DNA of 64,000 bases from Massilia brevitalea. Lineage in GTDB: Bacteria; Pseudomonadota; Gammaproteobacteria; Burkholderiales; Burkholderiaceae_D. Positions 9,649 through 18,157 of the stretch are shown here, piece after piece (the first letter of the stretch is position 1; each line of letters starts with the position of its first letter). The position numbers and the translations under genes were made by a program. The stretch spans positions 62,001-126,000 of the forward strand of contig NZ_JAULSI010000001.1 in assembly GCF_030711405.1 (NCBI RefSeq), given 5' to 3'. Below the pieces are notes generated by a model. That model saw only the letters and a list, made by a program, of their open reading frames with translations. It was not told where the DNA came from and did no database searches.

Positions 9649-9661
9649 GTGTGTGTCCGTT

Positions 9662-10111
9662 TCAGCGGCGGCCGATGAAGAGAGCGGCGACCAGCGCCAC
9701 CGCGCCCACCACCACCAGCGGCGCGGTCACGCCCCAGGTGAGATAACGGCTGGCGTTGATGATGGCCAGCACGGCGGCGGCCGACAGGAAAGCCAGGCCA
9801 ACGAACAGCAGCCAGCCGGCGCTGCCCGCCGTCGACGGCGCCACGCGGCGCACGACCATATGGTGCACGTAGGCGTTGCGGACAAAGAAGTACACGACCA
9901 GCAGTACCACGAACACGGCTGCGCCAATCGACAAGTCGCGTGTGGAGGTGTCGGTGACGGCGGGCGGCAACGGGCCGGGCACGACCTCCACCGGGCCGCC
10001 GGCGGTTTCCGGCGTCGTCTGGGGCAGCGCCGGGTCGGGTGCGTTCTTCTCTTCGGGCAGCTTGAAGCCGGGATCGGCCTGGCCGCCGGAGGGAGTTGGG
10101 GTCGTTTGCAT
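9662..10111 (-). CDS. Three-helix membrane protein of the tubulin-like operon
   Basis: 149 residues. A Pro-rich, probably disordered N-terminal 55 residues is followed by three predicted membrane helices at about 60-79, 100-120 and 127-146, ending in a short Gly-Arg-Arg tail. AAGGAA lies upstream of the ATG. It sits 27 bp after the vWA-like gene and 13 bp before the tubulin-like gene, on the same strand. I do not recognise a named family. It could be a membrane anchor or scaffold for the large soluble partner. Confidence 0.72.
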   Translation of the reverse strand: MQTTPTPSGGQADPGFKLPEEKNAPDPALPQTTPETAGGPVEVVPGPLPPAVTDTSTRDLSIGAAVFVVLLVVYFFVRNAYVHHMVVRRVAPSTAGSAGWLLFVGLAFLSAAAVLAIINASRYLTWGVTAPLVVVGAVALVAALFIGRR

Positions 10112-10138
10112 GGTGGGTTCCTTTTTCTGGGCTCAGGT

Positions 10139-11623
10139 TCAGCGTCCCAGCCGCACCTGCGCACCTTCGCGCAGGTCCGTCAGCTGGTGGCCGAACAGGG
10201 TTGTCTTCAGGCGCGCAACTTCATTGCCCGCCTTGTCGTAAATCGCTTGGTCGGCGCCGGCGCGCGCATGCATGGTGCGCAGTTCGTCCTCGACGGTCAC
10301 GTAGGCGCGCTGCGGCCGCATCCAGGCGTAAGCTGCGGCGCCGGCTGCCGCCAGCAGGGCCAGCACGCCGCCGCCCACGGCCAGCAGCGGCGCCATCCCG
10401 TAGTGCACGCGCACCTCGATCGGCAGCACGGCGGTGGACGCCTGCACCTGGGCCGGCGGCGTGAAGATGTCGGGCAGCGGGTCGCCCGGAAACAGCGCCG
10501 CCATGCGCTCGCGGAAGGCGCCGGACAGGTTCAGCTTCTGGTCCGCCAGGTGCACTTCGATGGTCCCGGGCAGGACGTAGGCCGAGCCGGCGGAGCGGAT
10601 GGCTTCCATCGACCACTGGCTGGGCAGCCGGGCCACCGGCAGCTGCAGGGTCGAGGCCAGCGGCTGCGGCTTGCCGGGAACCAGGGCGTTCACGCGTGCG
10701 CTGCCCAGCATGACCGGCTTGTCCTCGCCGCCCAGCTTCGAGCGCGCACTCAGGGTGGCGCTGGCGATGGTATAGGGGTACATCGTGTTCTCGATGTTCC
10801 AACTGATCTTTGCGGAGGGCGATACCGCGCCCGAGGCGACGTCGGCGCGCAGCACGCCGCCCTGCCCCATCGAGAAGCTGACGCCCGGCGCATCTTCCAC
10901 CTTGCGCGGCACCAGGCGCACGGTGTTGCGGTCCAGCGGTTTCAGGCGCGCGGGCGGCTCGGTGATGATCTTCGCGATGCTGCCAGTGGCCAGCAGCCGT
11001 TCCAATGCCTGCGCACCTTGCGGGCCAATCGCAAAGGCGTACACCATCAAGCCATTCGCGCGGTAATGCTCGCCCTGCACCTGCATGCGCAAGGGGAAGG
11101 CCAGCGCGGTGCGGATCGCGCCGCCACGGTGGATGAGTTCATAGAACTCGCGGTTGCGCTGGGCCGTGGCCTGGTCGTTGTTCGGGCTGTTGCGGTTGTT
11201 CGTGACCAGCCAGACGATGCCGTCCTTGCCGCCCAAAGCTTGCGTCATGGCGGCGCTCACGGCTTCGCCGAGGTCGGTATCGGCCAGGGCGCCGCCGGGT
11301 TTGCGGGCAGTATCCAGGCCGGCCAGCGCCTTTGTCACCTGGGCGCGCGTGCCCTCGCCTACCTTAGTGGACACCAGCGCTTTCGGCGACGGCGCACCCG
11401 GCAGCGACTGGTTGAACGCGGCCAGCACCAGCGCATCGCCGGGCTGCGCCACCGCCAGCGCCAGTTCCGTCACCAGCGGCTTGAAGCGCGATTGCGGGTC
11501 GGCGTAGAAGGGTTCCATCCAGCCCGAGTTCTGGACCAGGAAGACCTGCGGCGTGGCGGACGCCGGCAGCGCGCCGCACAGCAGCGCAAGCAGGGCGGCA
11601 ATTCGCATCAGGAGGCCGCTCAC
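10139..11623 (-). CDS. Exported vWA-like protein with C-terminal membrane anchor
   Basis: 494 residues from a GTG start. A signal peptide (about residues 4-23) is followed at once by VFLVQNSGWM at 27-36. This has the position and form of a von Willebrand A metal-site strand (DxSxS), but with Gln-Asn in place of the first Asp, so the site would be degenerate. Downstream segments such as DGIVWLVTNNRN also fit a vWA/Rossmann-like fold. One membrane helix near 410-433 is followed by about 60 cytoplasmic residues. The GTG at 11623 overlaps the upstream stop by 4 bp (GTGA) and has GGAAGAG upstream. The ATG at 11608 would be the alternative start. The vWA assignment is tentative. Confidence 0.68.
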   Translation of the reverse strand: MSGLLMRIAALLALLCGALPASATPQVFLVQNSGWMEPFYADPQSRFKPLVTELALAVAQPGDALVLAAFNQSLPGAPSPKALVSTKVGEGTRAQVTKALAGLDTARKPGGALADTDLGEAVSAAMTQALGGKDGIVWLVTNNRNSPNNDQATAQRNREFYELIHRGGAIRTALAFPLRMQVQGEHYRANGLMVYAFAIGPQGAQALERLLATGSIAKIITEPPARLKPLDRNTVRLVPRKVEDAPGVSFSMGQGGVLRADVASGAVSPSAKISWNIENTMYPYTIASATLSARSKLGGEDKPVMLGSARVNALVPGKPQPLASTLQLPVARLPSQWSMEAIRSAGSAYVLPGTIEVHLADQKLNLSGAFRERMAALFPGDPLPDIFTPPAQVQASTAVLPIEVRVHYGMAPLLAVGGGVLALLAAAGAAAYAWMRPQRAYVTVEDELRTMHARAGADQAIYDKAGNEVARLKTTLFGHQLTDLREGAQVRLGR

Positions 11624-13113
11624 GACAGCTCTTCCAGGCGCCAGCCGCGCATCGCATTCCAGTCGGGATGGTGCAGCCACAGCGCGCCGTCGTACACGAA
11701 AGGCACGCATTCGAGCGGACGCGTGAGGCGCGCCACTTCGTCGAGAATCACGTTGCGCTTGCCGATCCATTCGACCGTGGTGCGGGCGATGGTGCGCGCC
11801 GCCGTCCCTGCACCCAGCGCTTCCTCGGCGCGGCCGGTGTACTTGTGGAAGCGCAGCACCAGGCCGCTCGGCTGGCTGCGGTTGTTATTAAAGCTGCGCA
11901 GCAGCGGCAGGACCAGGGTGTCATCCTCGTGTACGTCTTCCACGTGCTCGGCCGACCAGGGTTCGTCCAGCACCGCGTGGCCGCGGCGGAACAGCAGGTT
12001 GGCGAAGCCGAGGCGCGCGCCGTCGATGGCTTCGAGCTGCGGCTGCCCGGTATCCAGTTCGAGGAAGGAGTATGCCTGGCCGTCGTGCCCGATCTGCCAC
12101 AGGCGGCCGTCGCGGCTTTGCGTGGGGCCGCCGAATTCCAGCTTCGGCGACCAGCCGCCGGGCCAGGGCATCCAGCGCGGCGCCTCGCCCGGCCGCCATG
12201 TCAGTTGCCCGCCCTCGTGCAGCCAGAACAGGCGGTTGTCGTAGCCGATCGGACGCATCCAGCCACTCGTTGGCGCGTCGTCGCAGGAAAGGATTTCGCC
12301 GTTGGCGACGTCGCTGCCCGTGGCCAGCAATTGCAGCGCGCCGTCCGCGACGAACAGGCAGCCGACCTGCCGGCGCATCGCGCCCGGCGCGGCGGCCAGC
12401 GCGCCGGCGAACAGGGGTTCGAGGCGGTAGCTTTCGTTGACCGGGTTGATCCACAGGCGCGCGAGACCGGCGTCCGTCGGCACCACGCCGACTTCGCCGC
12501 GCGCCGGGTTCAGGGCCGGCAGCCAGCCGTACTGGCCGGCGCTGAAACGCAGCTCGCTGGCCGTATTCTCGGCCGCCATCACGTGCCACAACTGCGCCAA
12601 TGGGTCCCAGTACTGCAGCACGCCGCGCGCCGGCGCGATTGCCAGCAGGCGCTGTTCGGGGAAGCCCCAGGTTCCAGCGACGAAGACGCAATGGGCGTTC
12701 GGCGGCACCGGCATCGACAACTCGGCGCGGCCGATGGCAGGTGCGGCCGGGCGTTCTTCCAGGCTGTCGCCCAGCGCCAGCGAGGTCACCGGCAAGCCAT
12801 GCGGCACGTGGCGCGGCAAGGCCTGGTCGCCGGATGCGCCCCACCAGTCGGGCTGAGGGAGGACGCGGCCCGCCAGCTTGTGCAGCGCCTGGCCGCAGGT
12901 CGGGCAGAAAGCGAAACCTTCCGGATAGATTGGCGCGCAGGCGCAGGATGCCGGCAGCGAGGCGCCAAGCAGATGGGCGAGATCGGGCAGCCGGCCGCGC
13001 GCATGCGCCTGCCAGTCGACGCGACCCAGGCCCTCGGTGGCCTCGAGCGCGAACTGTCCGCTCTTCTCGTCCTCCAGCCAGATGCTGGACGGCGTTTCCC
13101 ATCTGTATGTCAT
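11620..13113 (-). CDS. Zinc-ribbon protein with Trp-rich, propeller-like region; first gene of tubulin-like operon
   Basis: 497 residues, no signal peptide. Cysteines at 57, 59, 70 and 73 (CAC ... CPTC) form a probable zinc ribbon. The remaining 400 residues contain many Trp/Gly-rich strands of irregular period, as in beta-propellers, with no clear catalytic motif. The ATG at 13113 is chosen because GGAG sits 7 nt upstream and the protein sequence is cohesive from there; an in-frame extension upstream is low-complexity Arg-rich and unlikely. The 3' end overlaps the next gene by 4 bp. No named family recognised. It may be a recognition or adaptor subunit of the tubulin-like system (inference). 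Confidence 0.68.
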   Translation of the reverse strand: MTYRWETPSSIWLEDEKSGQFALEATEGLGRVDWQAHARGRLPDLAHLLGASLPASCACAPIYPEGFAFCPTCGQALHKLAGRVLPQPDWWGASGDQALPRHVPHGLPVTSLALGDSLEERPAAPAIGRAELSMPVPPNAHCVFVAGTWGFPEQRLLAIAPARGVLQYWDPLAQLWHVMAAENTASELRFSAGQYGWLPALNPARGEVGVVPTDAGLARLWINPVNESYRLEPLFAGALAAAPGAMRRQVGCLFVADGALQLLATGSDVANGEILSCDDAPTSGWMRPIGYDNRLFWLHEGGQLTWRPGEAPRWMPWPGGWSPKLEFGGPTQSRDGRLWQIGHDGQAYSFLELDTGQPQLEAIDGARLGFANLLFRRGHAVLDEPWSAEHVEDVHEDDTLVLPLLRSFNNNRSQPSGLVLRFHKYTGRAEEALGAGTAARTIARTTVEWIGKRNVILDEVARLTRPLECVPFVYDGALWLHHPDWNAMRGWRLEELS

Positions 13114-13274
13114 TGCGCTCCGCCGTCGAATGAATATGTATGTGATTCGGTGTTGATTTCTGTCTAAATCATAACGCTGCCATAGCCGCGGCGGCGCGCC
13201 ATTCGGCCGGTAGCGCGAGGCGGCACTCCAAGGATCAACATATGCGCTGTTGGTGGGAACTTTGGCGTGGACCG

Positions 13275-13280
13275 TATAAT
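13275..13280 (+). promoter_or_regulatory. Candidate -10 element for the M29-like gene
   Basis: A TATAAT lies 32 bp before the start at 13313, with a weak TTGGTG 19 bp upstream. Transcription would begin near 13287, giving a leader of about 26 nt without an obvious Shine-Dalgarno sequence. Prediction only. Confidence 0.4.
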
Positions 13281-13312
13281 GAAAAGTCCGAAATACCCTC
13301 ACGCCGCACGCC

Positions 13313-14401
13313 ATGACTTCCCTGCCCGCTCCTGCCGATATCGATACGCCCGACCTGCCCGCACACGCCATCGATGCCGCCGCCACGCACCTGCGCGACA
13401 TCCTCGGCTTCGCCATCGAGCACGGCCCGGCGCAGCGCGCGCTGGTGGTCTACGACGAACGCACTCCCCTGTCGCGCGCCCTGGTTGCGGCCTACCGGCG
13501 CAACCTGCCGGACGCCGACTTCATCGACTTCGACAGCACGCTGCCGGACGATGTACTCGCCCGCTTCCGCGCGCTGGCGGCGAAGGACTTGGTGGTGCTG
13601 GTGCAGTCGACCAATTTCAGGCTGGAGGCCTTCCGTATCCGCGTCGAGCTGTTCAAGCTGGGCCTGAAGGTGATCGAGCACGTGCACCTGTCGCGCATGC
13701 CGGGGCCGCAGTCCGAGCACTACATCGAAGCGCTGGCCTACGAGCCGGATTACTTTCGCGGCGTGGGCCGTGGCCTGAAGGCGAAGATCGACAAGGCGCC
13801 GCTGGGCCGCGTGGTTGGCGGCGGCGAGGAGCTGGTGTTTGCGTCCCCGTTCGAGCCGGCCAAATTGAACATCGGCGACTACAGCGAGATGCATAACGTC
13901 GGCGGCCAGTTCCCGATCGGCGAAGTCTTCACCGAGGCGCTCGACCTGGAAGCGGTGAACGGCCGCGCGCAGATCCACGTGTTCGGCGATACCAACTACC
14001 GCTCGAACCGCCCCGACACGCCGGTGACCATCATCGTGGAAAAGGGCCGCGTGGTCGGCACCGAGAACGCGACCCCGGCCTTCCAGCAGGTGCTCGACAA
14101 CATCCGCATGGAGGAAGGCGAAGTCTGGGTGCGCGAACTCGGCTTCGGCATGAACCGCGCCTTTACGCGCGAGCGCCGCGTGGACGACATCGGCACCTAC
14201 GAGCGCATGTGCGGCATCCACCTGTCGCTGGGCGCCAAGCACGGCGTGTATCCGAAGCCGGGCTTCAAGCGCAAGGATGCGCGCTACCACATCGACGTGT
14301 TCGTGGTCACCGATGCGGTGTATTTGGGAGACGATCGGGTATATGCCGATGGCGCCTGGACCGTCGCCACGCAGTCCGACAGTGATAAAATCCCCGGCTG
14401 A
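13313..14401 (+). CDS. M29-like (aminopeptidase T-type) metallopeptidase family protein
   Basis: 362 residues, cytoplasmic. The second half matches the organisation of the M29 aminopeptidases. There is a conserved His in HNVGG (194), a Glu in GEVFTEA (204) in the position of a metal ligand, a segment around CGIHLSLGAKHG that contributes another His, and a C-terminal HxD motif (His326, Asp328). These residues correspond to the dinuclear metal site of M29 enzymes (family knowledge). Residues 1-170 look like a Rossmann-like leading domain typical of the family. The substrate is unknown, and it may be a divergent non-classical member. It is transcribed alone, divergent from the tubulin-like operon and followed by a histidine kinase gene. 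Confidence 0.65.
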   Translation: MTSLPAPADIDTPDLPAHAIDAAATHLRDILGFAIEHGPAQRALVVYDERTPLSRALVAAYRRNLPDADFIDFDSTLPDDVLARFRALAAKDLVVLVQSTNFRLEAFRIRVELFKLGLKVIEHVHLSRMPGPQSEHYIEALAYEPDYFRGVGRGLKAKIDKAPLGRVVGGGEELVFASPFEPAKLNIGDYSEMHNVGGQFPIGEVFTEALDLEAVNGRAQIHVFGDTNYRSNRPDTPVTIIVEKGRVVGTENATPAFQQVLDNIRMEEGEVWVRELGFGMNRAFTRERRVDDIGTYERMCGIHLSLGAKHGVYPKPGFKRKDARYHIDVFVVTDAVYLGDDRVYADGAWTVATQSDSDKIPG

Positions 14402-14425
14402 TACCTTGACCCTCCGGGGAAGCGC

Positions 14426-15616
14426 ATGGCAATAGACCTCCTGAAGCGAGTGGACGAAATCCAGGCCATCGGCGCCGTGCCGAAGATCCTGGAAACCGTG
14501 GCCGCCATGACCGGCCTGGGCTTCGTCTGCATCGCCCACGTCACCGACGACGCCTGGGTCACCTGCGCAGTGCTCGACAGGCTGGCGTTCGGCCTGAAAC
14601 CGGGCGACGAGCTCGATGTCACGACCACGCTGTGCGAGGAAGTGCGCGACACCGCCCGTTCGGTGATCATCGACCACGTGGCCGAGAGCACGCAGTACGC
14701 CGGCCACCACACGCCGCGCATCTACGGCTTCCAGAGCTATTTTTCGATTCCCGTGTTCCGCGCCGACGGCCGCTACTTCGGCACCCTGTGCGGCCTCGAC
14801 CCGAAACCGATCAAGCTGTCGGACCCGGTCACCGTCTCGACCCTGCACCTGTTCGCCGAACTGATCTCGAAGCAGCTCGACGCCGAGAACCGCCAGCAAG
14901 CGGCCCGCTCGGACCTCTCGTCCGAACGCGAAACCGCCGAGCTGCGCGAGCAGTTCATCGCGGTGCTGGGCCACGACCTGCGCACCCCGCTCGGCTCGAT
15001 CGCGCTGGGCGCCGATCTGCTGGCCCTGAAGGTGGCCGACCCGGCCCTGCTGCCGGTCGTCGAACGCATCCGCCGCAGCGCGCGGCGCATGGCCTCGCTG
15101 GTCGACGACGTCATGGACTTCACGCGCGGGCGCATGGGCAGCGGCATCCGCCTGAACCTGCGCCGCCACGACAGCGTGCACCTGACGCTGGAACAGGTGA
15201 TCGACGAAATGCGCGGCCTGCACCCCGAGCGCGTGATCGCCGCCTCCATCCCCGACCTGCTGTGCCTGGATTGCGACCCCGAGCGCCTGGCCCAGCTGCT
15301 GTCGAACCTGCTCGCGAACGCACTGGTCCATGGGAATGCCGGCACGCCGGTGCATATCGACGCGCGCCAGCAAGATGGCAAGTTCGTGCTGTCGGTGTCG
15401 AACGAAGGCCAGGACCTGGCGCCGGAAATCATCGGCCAGCTGTTCAAGCCCTACTGGCGCGCCGCCTCGCGTTCGGGCAGCGAAGGACTCGGCCTGGGCC
15501 TGTACATCGTCGACCAGATCGCGCGTGCGCACGGCGGCAAGATCGACGTGACCTCCAGCGCCGGCCGCACCGCCTTCACGTTCACGCTCGATAACGTGCG
15601 GCCAGTGTCGACTTGA
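14426..15616 (+). CDS. GAF-domain sensor histidine kinase
   Basis: 396 residues, no membrane segments, so a cytoplasmic sensor. The GAF domain spans about residues 1-155. The dimerisation/phosphoacceptor domain has GHDLRTPLGS with the phosphorylated His at 183. The ATPase domain carries an N-box (LLSNLLANALVHG), a G1 box (SNEGQDL) and SEGLGLGLYIV. A GGGGAAG ribosome-binding site precedes the ATG. No response regulator is adjacent, so its partner is encoded elsewhere (orphan kinase). The stop overlaps a possible TTG start of the following dioxygenase gene. Confidence 0.9.
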   Translation: MAIDLLKRVDEIQAIGAVPKILETVAAMTGLGFVCIAHVTDDAWVTCAVLDRLAFGLKPGDELDVTTTLCEEVRDTARSVIIDHVAESTQYAGHHTPRIYGFQSYFSIPVFRADGRYFGTLCGLDPKPIKLSDPVTVSTLHLFAELISKQLDAENRQQAARSDLSSERETAELREQFIAVLGHDLRTPLGSIALGADLLALKVADPALLPVVERIRRSARRMASLVDDVMDFTRGRMGSGIRLNLRRHDSVHLTLEQVIDEMRGLHPERVIAASIPDLLCLDCDPERLAQLLSNLLANALVHGNAGTPVHIDARQQDGKFVLSVSNEGQDLAPEIIGQLFKPYWRAASRSGSEGLGLGLYIVDQIARAHGGKIDVTSSAGRTAFTFTLDNVRPVST

Positions 15617-15651
15617 ATACGCGCCTGCGCCCAACCAACCCTGTAACTACC

Positions 15652-16491
15652 ATGCTGACACCCGAACAGCGCGCCGGCTTCGAGCGCGACGGCTTCATCG
15701 TCCTTCCCAACTTCAAATCGCAGGGCGAGATCGCCGCCCTGCGCCGCCGCGCCGAGGAAATCGTCGACGCCTTCGACCCGACCGAATCGCGCGCCATCTT
15801 CACCACGCGCGACCAGGAACGCGCCAGCGACGACTGGTTCCTAGGCTCGGACAATACGGTGCGCTGCTTCTTCGAAGAGGAAGCCTTTGGTTCGGACGGC
15901 CAGCTGCGCCAGGCCAAGGCACTGTCGATCAACAAGATCGGCCATGCCATGCACGACCTCGACCCGGTGTTCGAGCGCTTTACGCACGACCCGAAACTGG
16001 CGGCCGTGGCGCGCGACCTGGGCCTGGCAAAGCCGCAGGTTTACCAGTCCATGTACATTTTCAAGCAACCGGGCATCGGCGGCGAAGTGCGCTGGCACCA
16101 GGACGCGACCTTCTTCGACTCCACCCCGATCAGCGTCACCACCTTCTGGTTCGCGCTGGAAGACGCGACCGTCGACAACGGCTGCCTGTGGGCCGAACCC
16201 GGCGGCCACCGCGGCCCGCTGCGCGAGCGCTTCCTGCGCGACGGCGACCGCATCCACATGGAAAAGCTGGACAGCACGCCATGGCCGGACGACAGCACGG
16301 CCGTGCCGCTGGAGGCCAAGGCCGGCACCCTGGTCTGCTTCCACGGCCTGCTGCCGCACTACAGCGCGCCGAACCGCTCGCCCGTGTCGCGCCATGCGTT
16401 CACGCTGCATGCGACCGATGCAAATACCGAATACTCATCGCGCAACTGGATCCAGCGCGATGCCGGTTTTCCGGTGCGTGGGTTCGATTAG
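15652..16491 (+). CDS. Phytanoyl-CoA dioxygenase (PhyH) family protein
   Basis: 279 residues. The iron-binding facial triad of Fe(II)/2-oxoglutarate dioxygenases is visible: His149 and Asp151 in WHQDATF, and His236 in HYSAPNRS, followed by the 2-oxoglutarate-binding Arg near 246. The N-terminus LTPEQRAGFERDGFIVL is typical of PhyH proteins and supports the ATG at 15652. A TTG at 15613, overlapping the kinase stop, is an alternative start that would couple the two genes. The hydroxylated substrate is unknown. Confidence 0.85.
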   Translation: MLTPEQRAGFERDGFIVLPNFKSQGEIAALRRRAEEIVDAFDPTESRAIFTTRDQERASDDWFLGSDNTVRCFFEEEAFGSDGQLRQAKALSINKIGHAMHDLDPVFERFTHDPKLAAVARDLGLAKPQVYQSMYIFKQPGIGGEVRWHQDATFFDSTPISVTTFWFALEDATVDNGCLWAEPGGHRGPLRERFLRDGDRIHMEKLDSTPWPDDSTAVPLEAKAGTLVCFHGLLPHYSAPNRSPVSRHAFTLHATDANTEYSSRNWIQRDAGFPVRGFD

Positions 16492-16508
16492 CCTGGAACG
16501 CCAAGAAC

Positions 16509-16641
16509 CGTAGGGTGGGCACTTGTGCCCACGCGGTACGGGCGTCTCTGACATACGGCAGCCCCGCCGCTTGTACGATCGGTCAGAGATTTCGATAAAG
16601 GCATGTGCCTGTAACGCGTGGGCACGAGTGCCCACCCTACG
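16509..16641. repeat. REP-like inverted pair 2 (GTAGGG subtype)
   Basis: 29-bp elements at 16509-16537 and 16613-16641 in inverted orientation, about 75 bp apart. Both have the GTAGGG flank and 2-nt loops (TT and GA). The pair lies between two convergent genes, the dioxygenase and the Gfo/Idh oxidoreductase. Confidence 0.85.
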
Positions 16642-16694
16642 AACTCCAGCGTTTGCGGCTCCGGCAATGCAGCGCAGCGCGACCTGCCAAAACC

Positions 16695-17945
16695 CTAGCC
16701 CTCCTGCGGCTCCGGCCCCCGCGTCTTGCCCGGCGGCGGCGACAGCTTCACCGCCCGCCCGCTCTTCGCCGACGCATAGATCGCCTCGATGATCCGCTGG
16801 TCCTGCAGCCCTTCCTCACCCGGCGTATGCGGCTGCTTGTCCTGCCGCACGCACTGGGCGAAGTGGTCCAGCTCCTTGGCGAACTGGTTCTCTTCCTCGA
16901 CCTGGATTTCCGACGTCTGTTCCTGGCCCCCCTCCTTGCCGCCTTCCACGCGCGAGATGCGCAGCTTGTTGCCGTTGTAGGCATAGGCCGGATTCATCTC
17001 CGCAAACGCAGTCGAGCCGTTCAGGCGGAACATCTGCGACTTGTGCGAGGCGTAGCCGGTGCTGCAGCTGGCCACGAAGCCGCTCGGGAAGCGCAGCACG
17101 AACTGGCAGGATTCCTCGACTTCCTTGAAGCGCGCATCGCCCGGCGTCGACCAGGTATGGCCGATCACTTCCACCGGCTCCTCGCCGCTCAGGAAGCGCG
17201 CCTCGTTGATGCAGTACAGGCCCACGTCGGGGAGCGCGCCGCCGCCGGCCAGGGCGCGCTTCAGGCGCCAGTGCTGGGGGTCGCCCATGTTCTGCGAATT
17301 GCACGACACGAACTCGCGCAGCTCGCCCAGCTTCTTCTCGCGGATCATCTTCACCAGCGTGCGCTCGACCGGCGCGTACTGGCGGCGGTAGGCGATCATC
17401 AGCCTGCGCTTGGCCTGTTTGCAGGCGTCGATCATGCTCTGGCATTCGGCCACGGTATTGGCCATCGGTTTTTCGCACAGCACGTGCTTGCCGGCGCGCG
17501 CGGCGCGGATCGTGTACTCGGCGTGCATGTTGTTCGGCAGCGCGATGTAGACGCCCTGCACTTCCGGCATTGTCGCGAGTTTGTCATACTCGCGGTAGTC
17601 GAGCACCGCGCTTTCCGGGATGTTGTACTGGCGCGCGATCTTGAGCGCCTTGGCGCGGTCGCCGCTCACCAATGCCACCGGTTTCGTATGCTTGCTCTGC
17701 GCGAAAGCCGGCAGCACCTCGTTCACCGAAATGCGCCCCACGCCGACAATCGCAATGCCGACCCGCTCGTTCATCGGGTCGCCCGGCGGCTCGGTCTTTT
17801 CTGGCTTTTCGCTTTTTGCTTCGATCGGCGGGAAGGTGACACGGTCCTTTTCGGCCGCGGCGGCCCCCATGGCGGGGGCGGACAGGGCGGCGATCGTGCC
17901 CACGTAGCGCAGGAAGTCCCGGCGCGGCGCTTGGTCGTGCTTCAT
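16695..17945 (-). CDS. Tat-exported Gfo/Idh/MocA family oxidoreductase
   Basis: 416 residues. The N-terminus carries a twin-arginine signal (RRDFLRYVG, then a hydrophobic stretch ending AMGAAAA), predicting export in folded form. The nucleotide-binding motif IAIVGVGRIS follows at about 65. CEKPMANT matches the EKP signature of the glucose-fructose oxidoreductase family, so an NAD(P)-dependent sugar or sugar-derivative oxidoreductase is expected. The ATG at 17945 has an AAAGGA site about 9 nt upstream and places the twin arginines near residue 8; an upstream ATG at 17993 lacks these advantages. The substrate is unknown. Confidence 0.87.
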   Translation of the reverse strand: MKHDQAPRRDFLRYVGTIAALSAPAMGAAAAEKDRVTFPPIEAKSEKPEKTEPPGDPMNERVGIAIVGVGRISVNEVLPAFAQSKHTKPVALVSGDRAKALKIARQYNIPESAVLDYREYDKLATMPEVQGVYIALPNNMHAEYTIRAARAGKHVLCEKPMANTVAECQSMIDACKQAKRRLMIAYRRQYAPVERTLVKMIREKKLGELREFVSCNSQNMGDPQHWRLKRALAGGGALPDVGLYCINEARFLSGEEPVEVIGHTWSTPGDARFKEVEESCQFVLRFPSGFVASCSTGYASHKSQMFRLNGSTAFAEMNPAYAYNGNKLRISRVEGGKEGGQEQTSEIQVEEENQFAKELDHFAQCVRQDKQPHTPGEEGLQDQRIIEAIYASAKSGRAVKLSPPPGKTRGPEPQEG

Positions 17946-18157
17946 TCGGTGGATCCTTTCGGCAAGGTCGAGCTGGCTGGAAGTGGATGCCATGCTCGCA
18001 CAGCCGTTTATATGCCAGCGCTACATTGCCTGTACGCTAGATTCCAGCAATCGCGCTGGTAATCCGTCGCCCCTGCTTGCCATTCGTCGCAAGCGGGGTG
18101 ACCGGCGCCCGGCCCGGGACGAGGATGAGGTTTTCCATCTCCGCCAAGGACAACGCC

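Noticed and set aside
10139..11623. Firm vWA domain call with intact metal site
   Set aside because: The key Asp is replaced by Gln-Asn and the rest of the fold is judged by eye, so only vWA-like is claimed.
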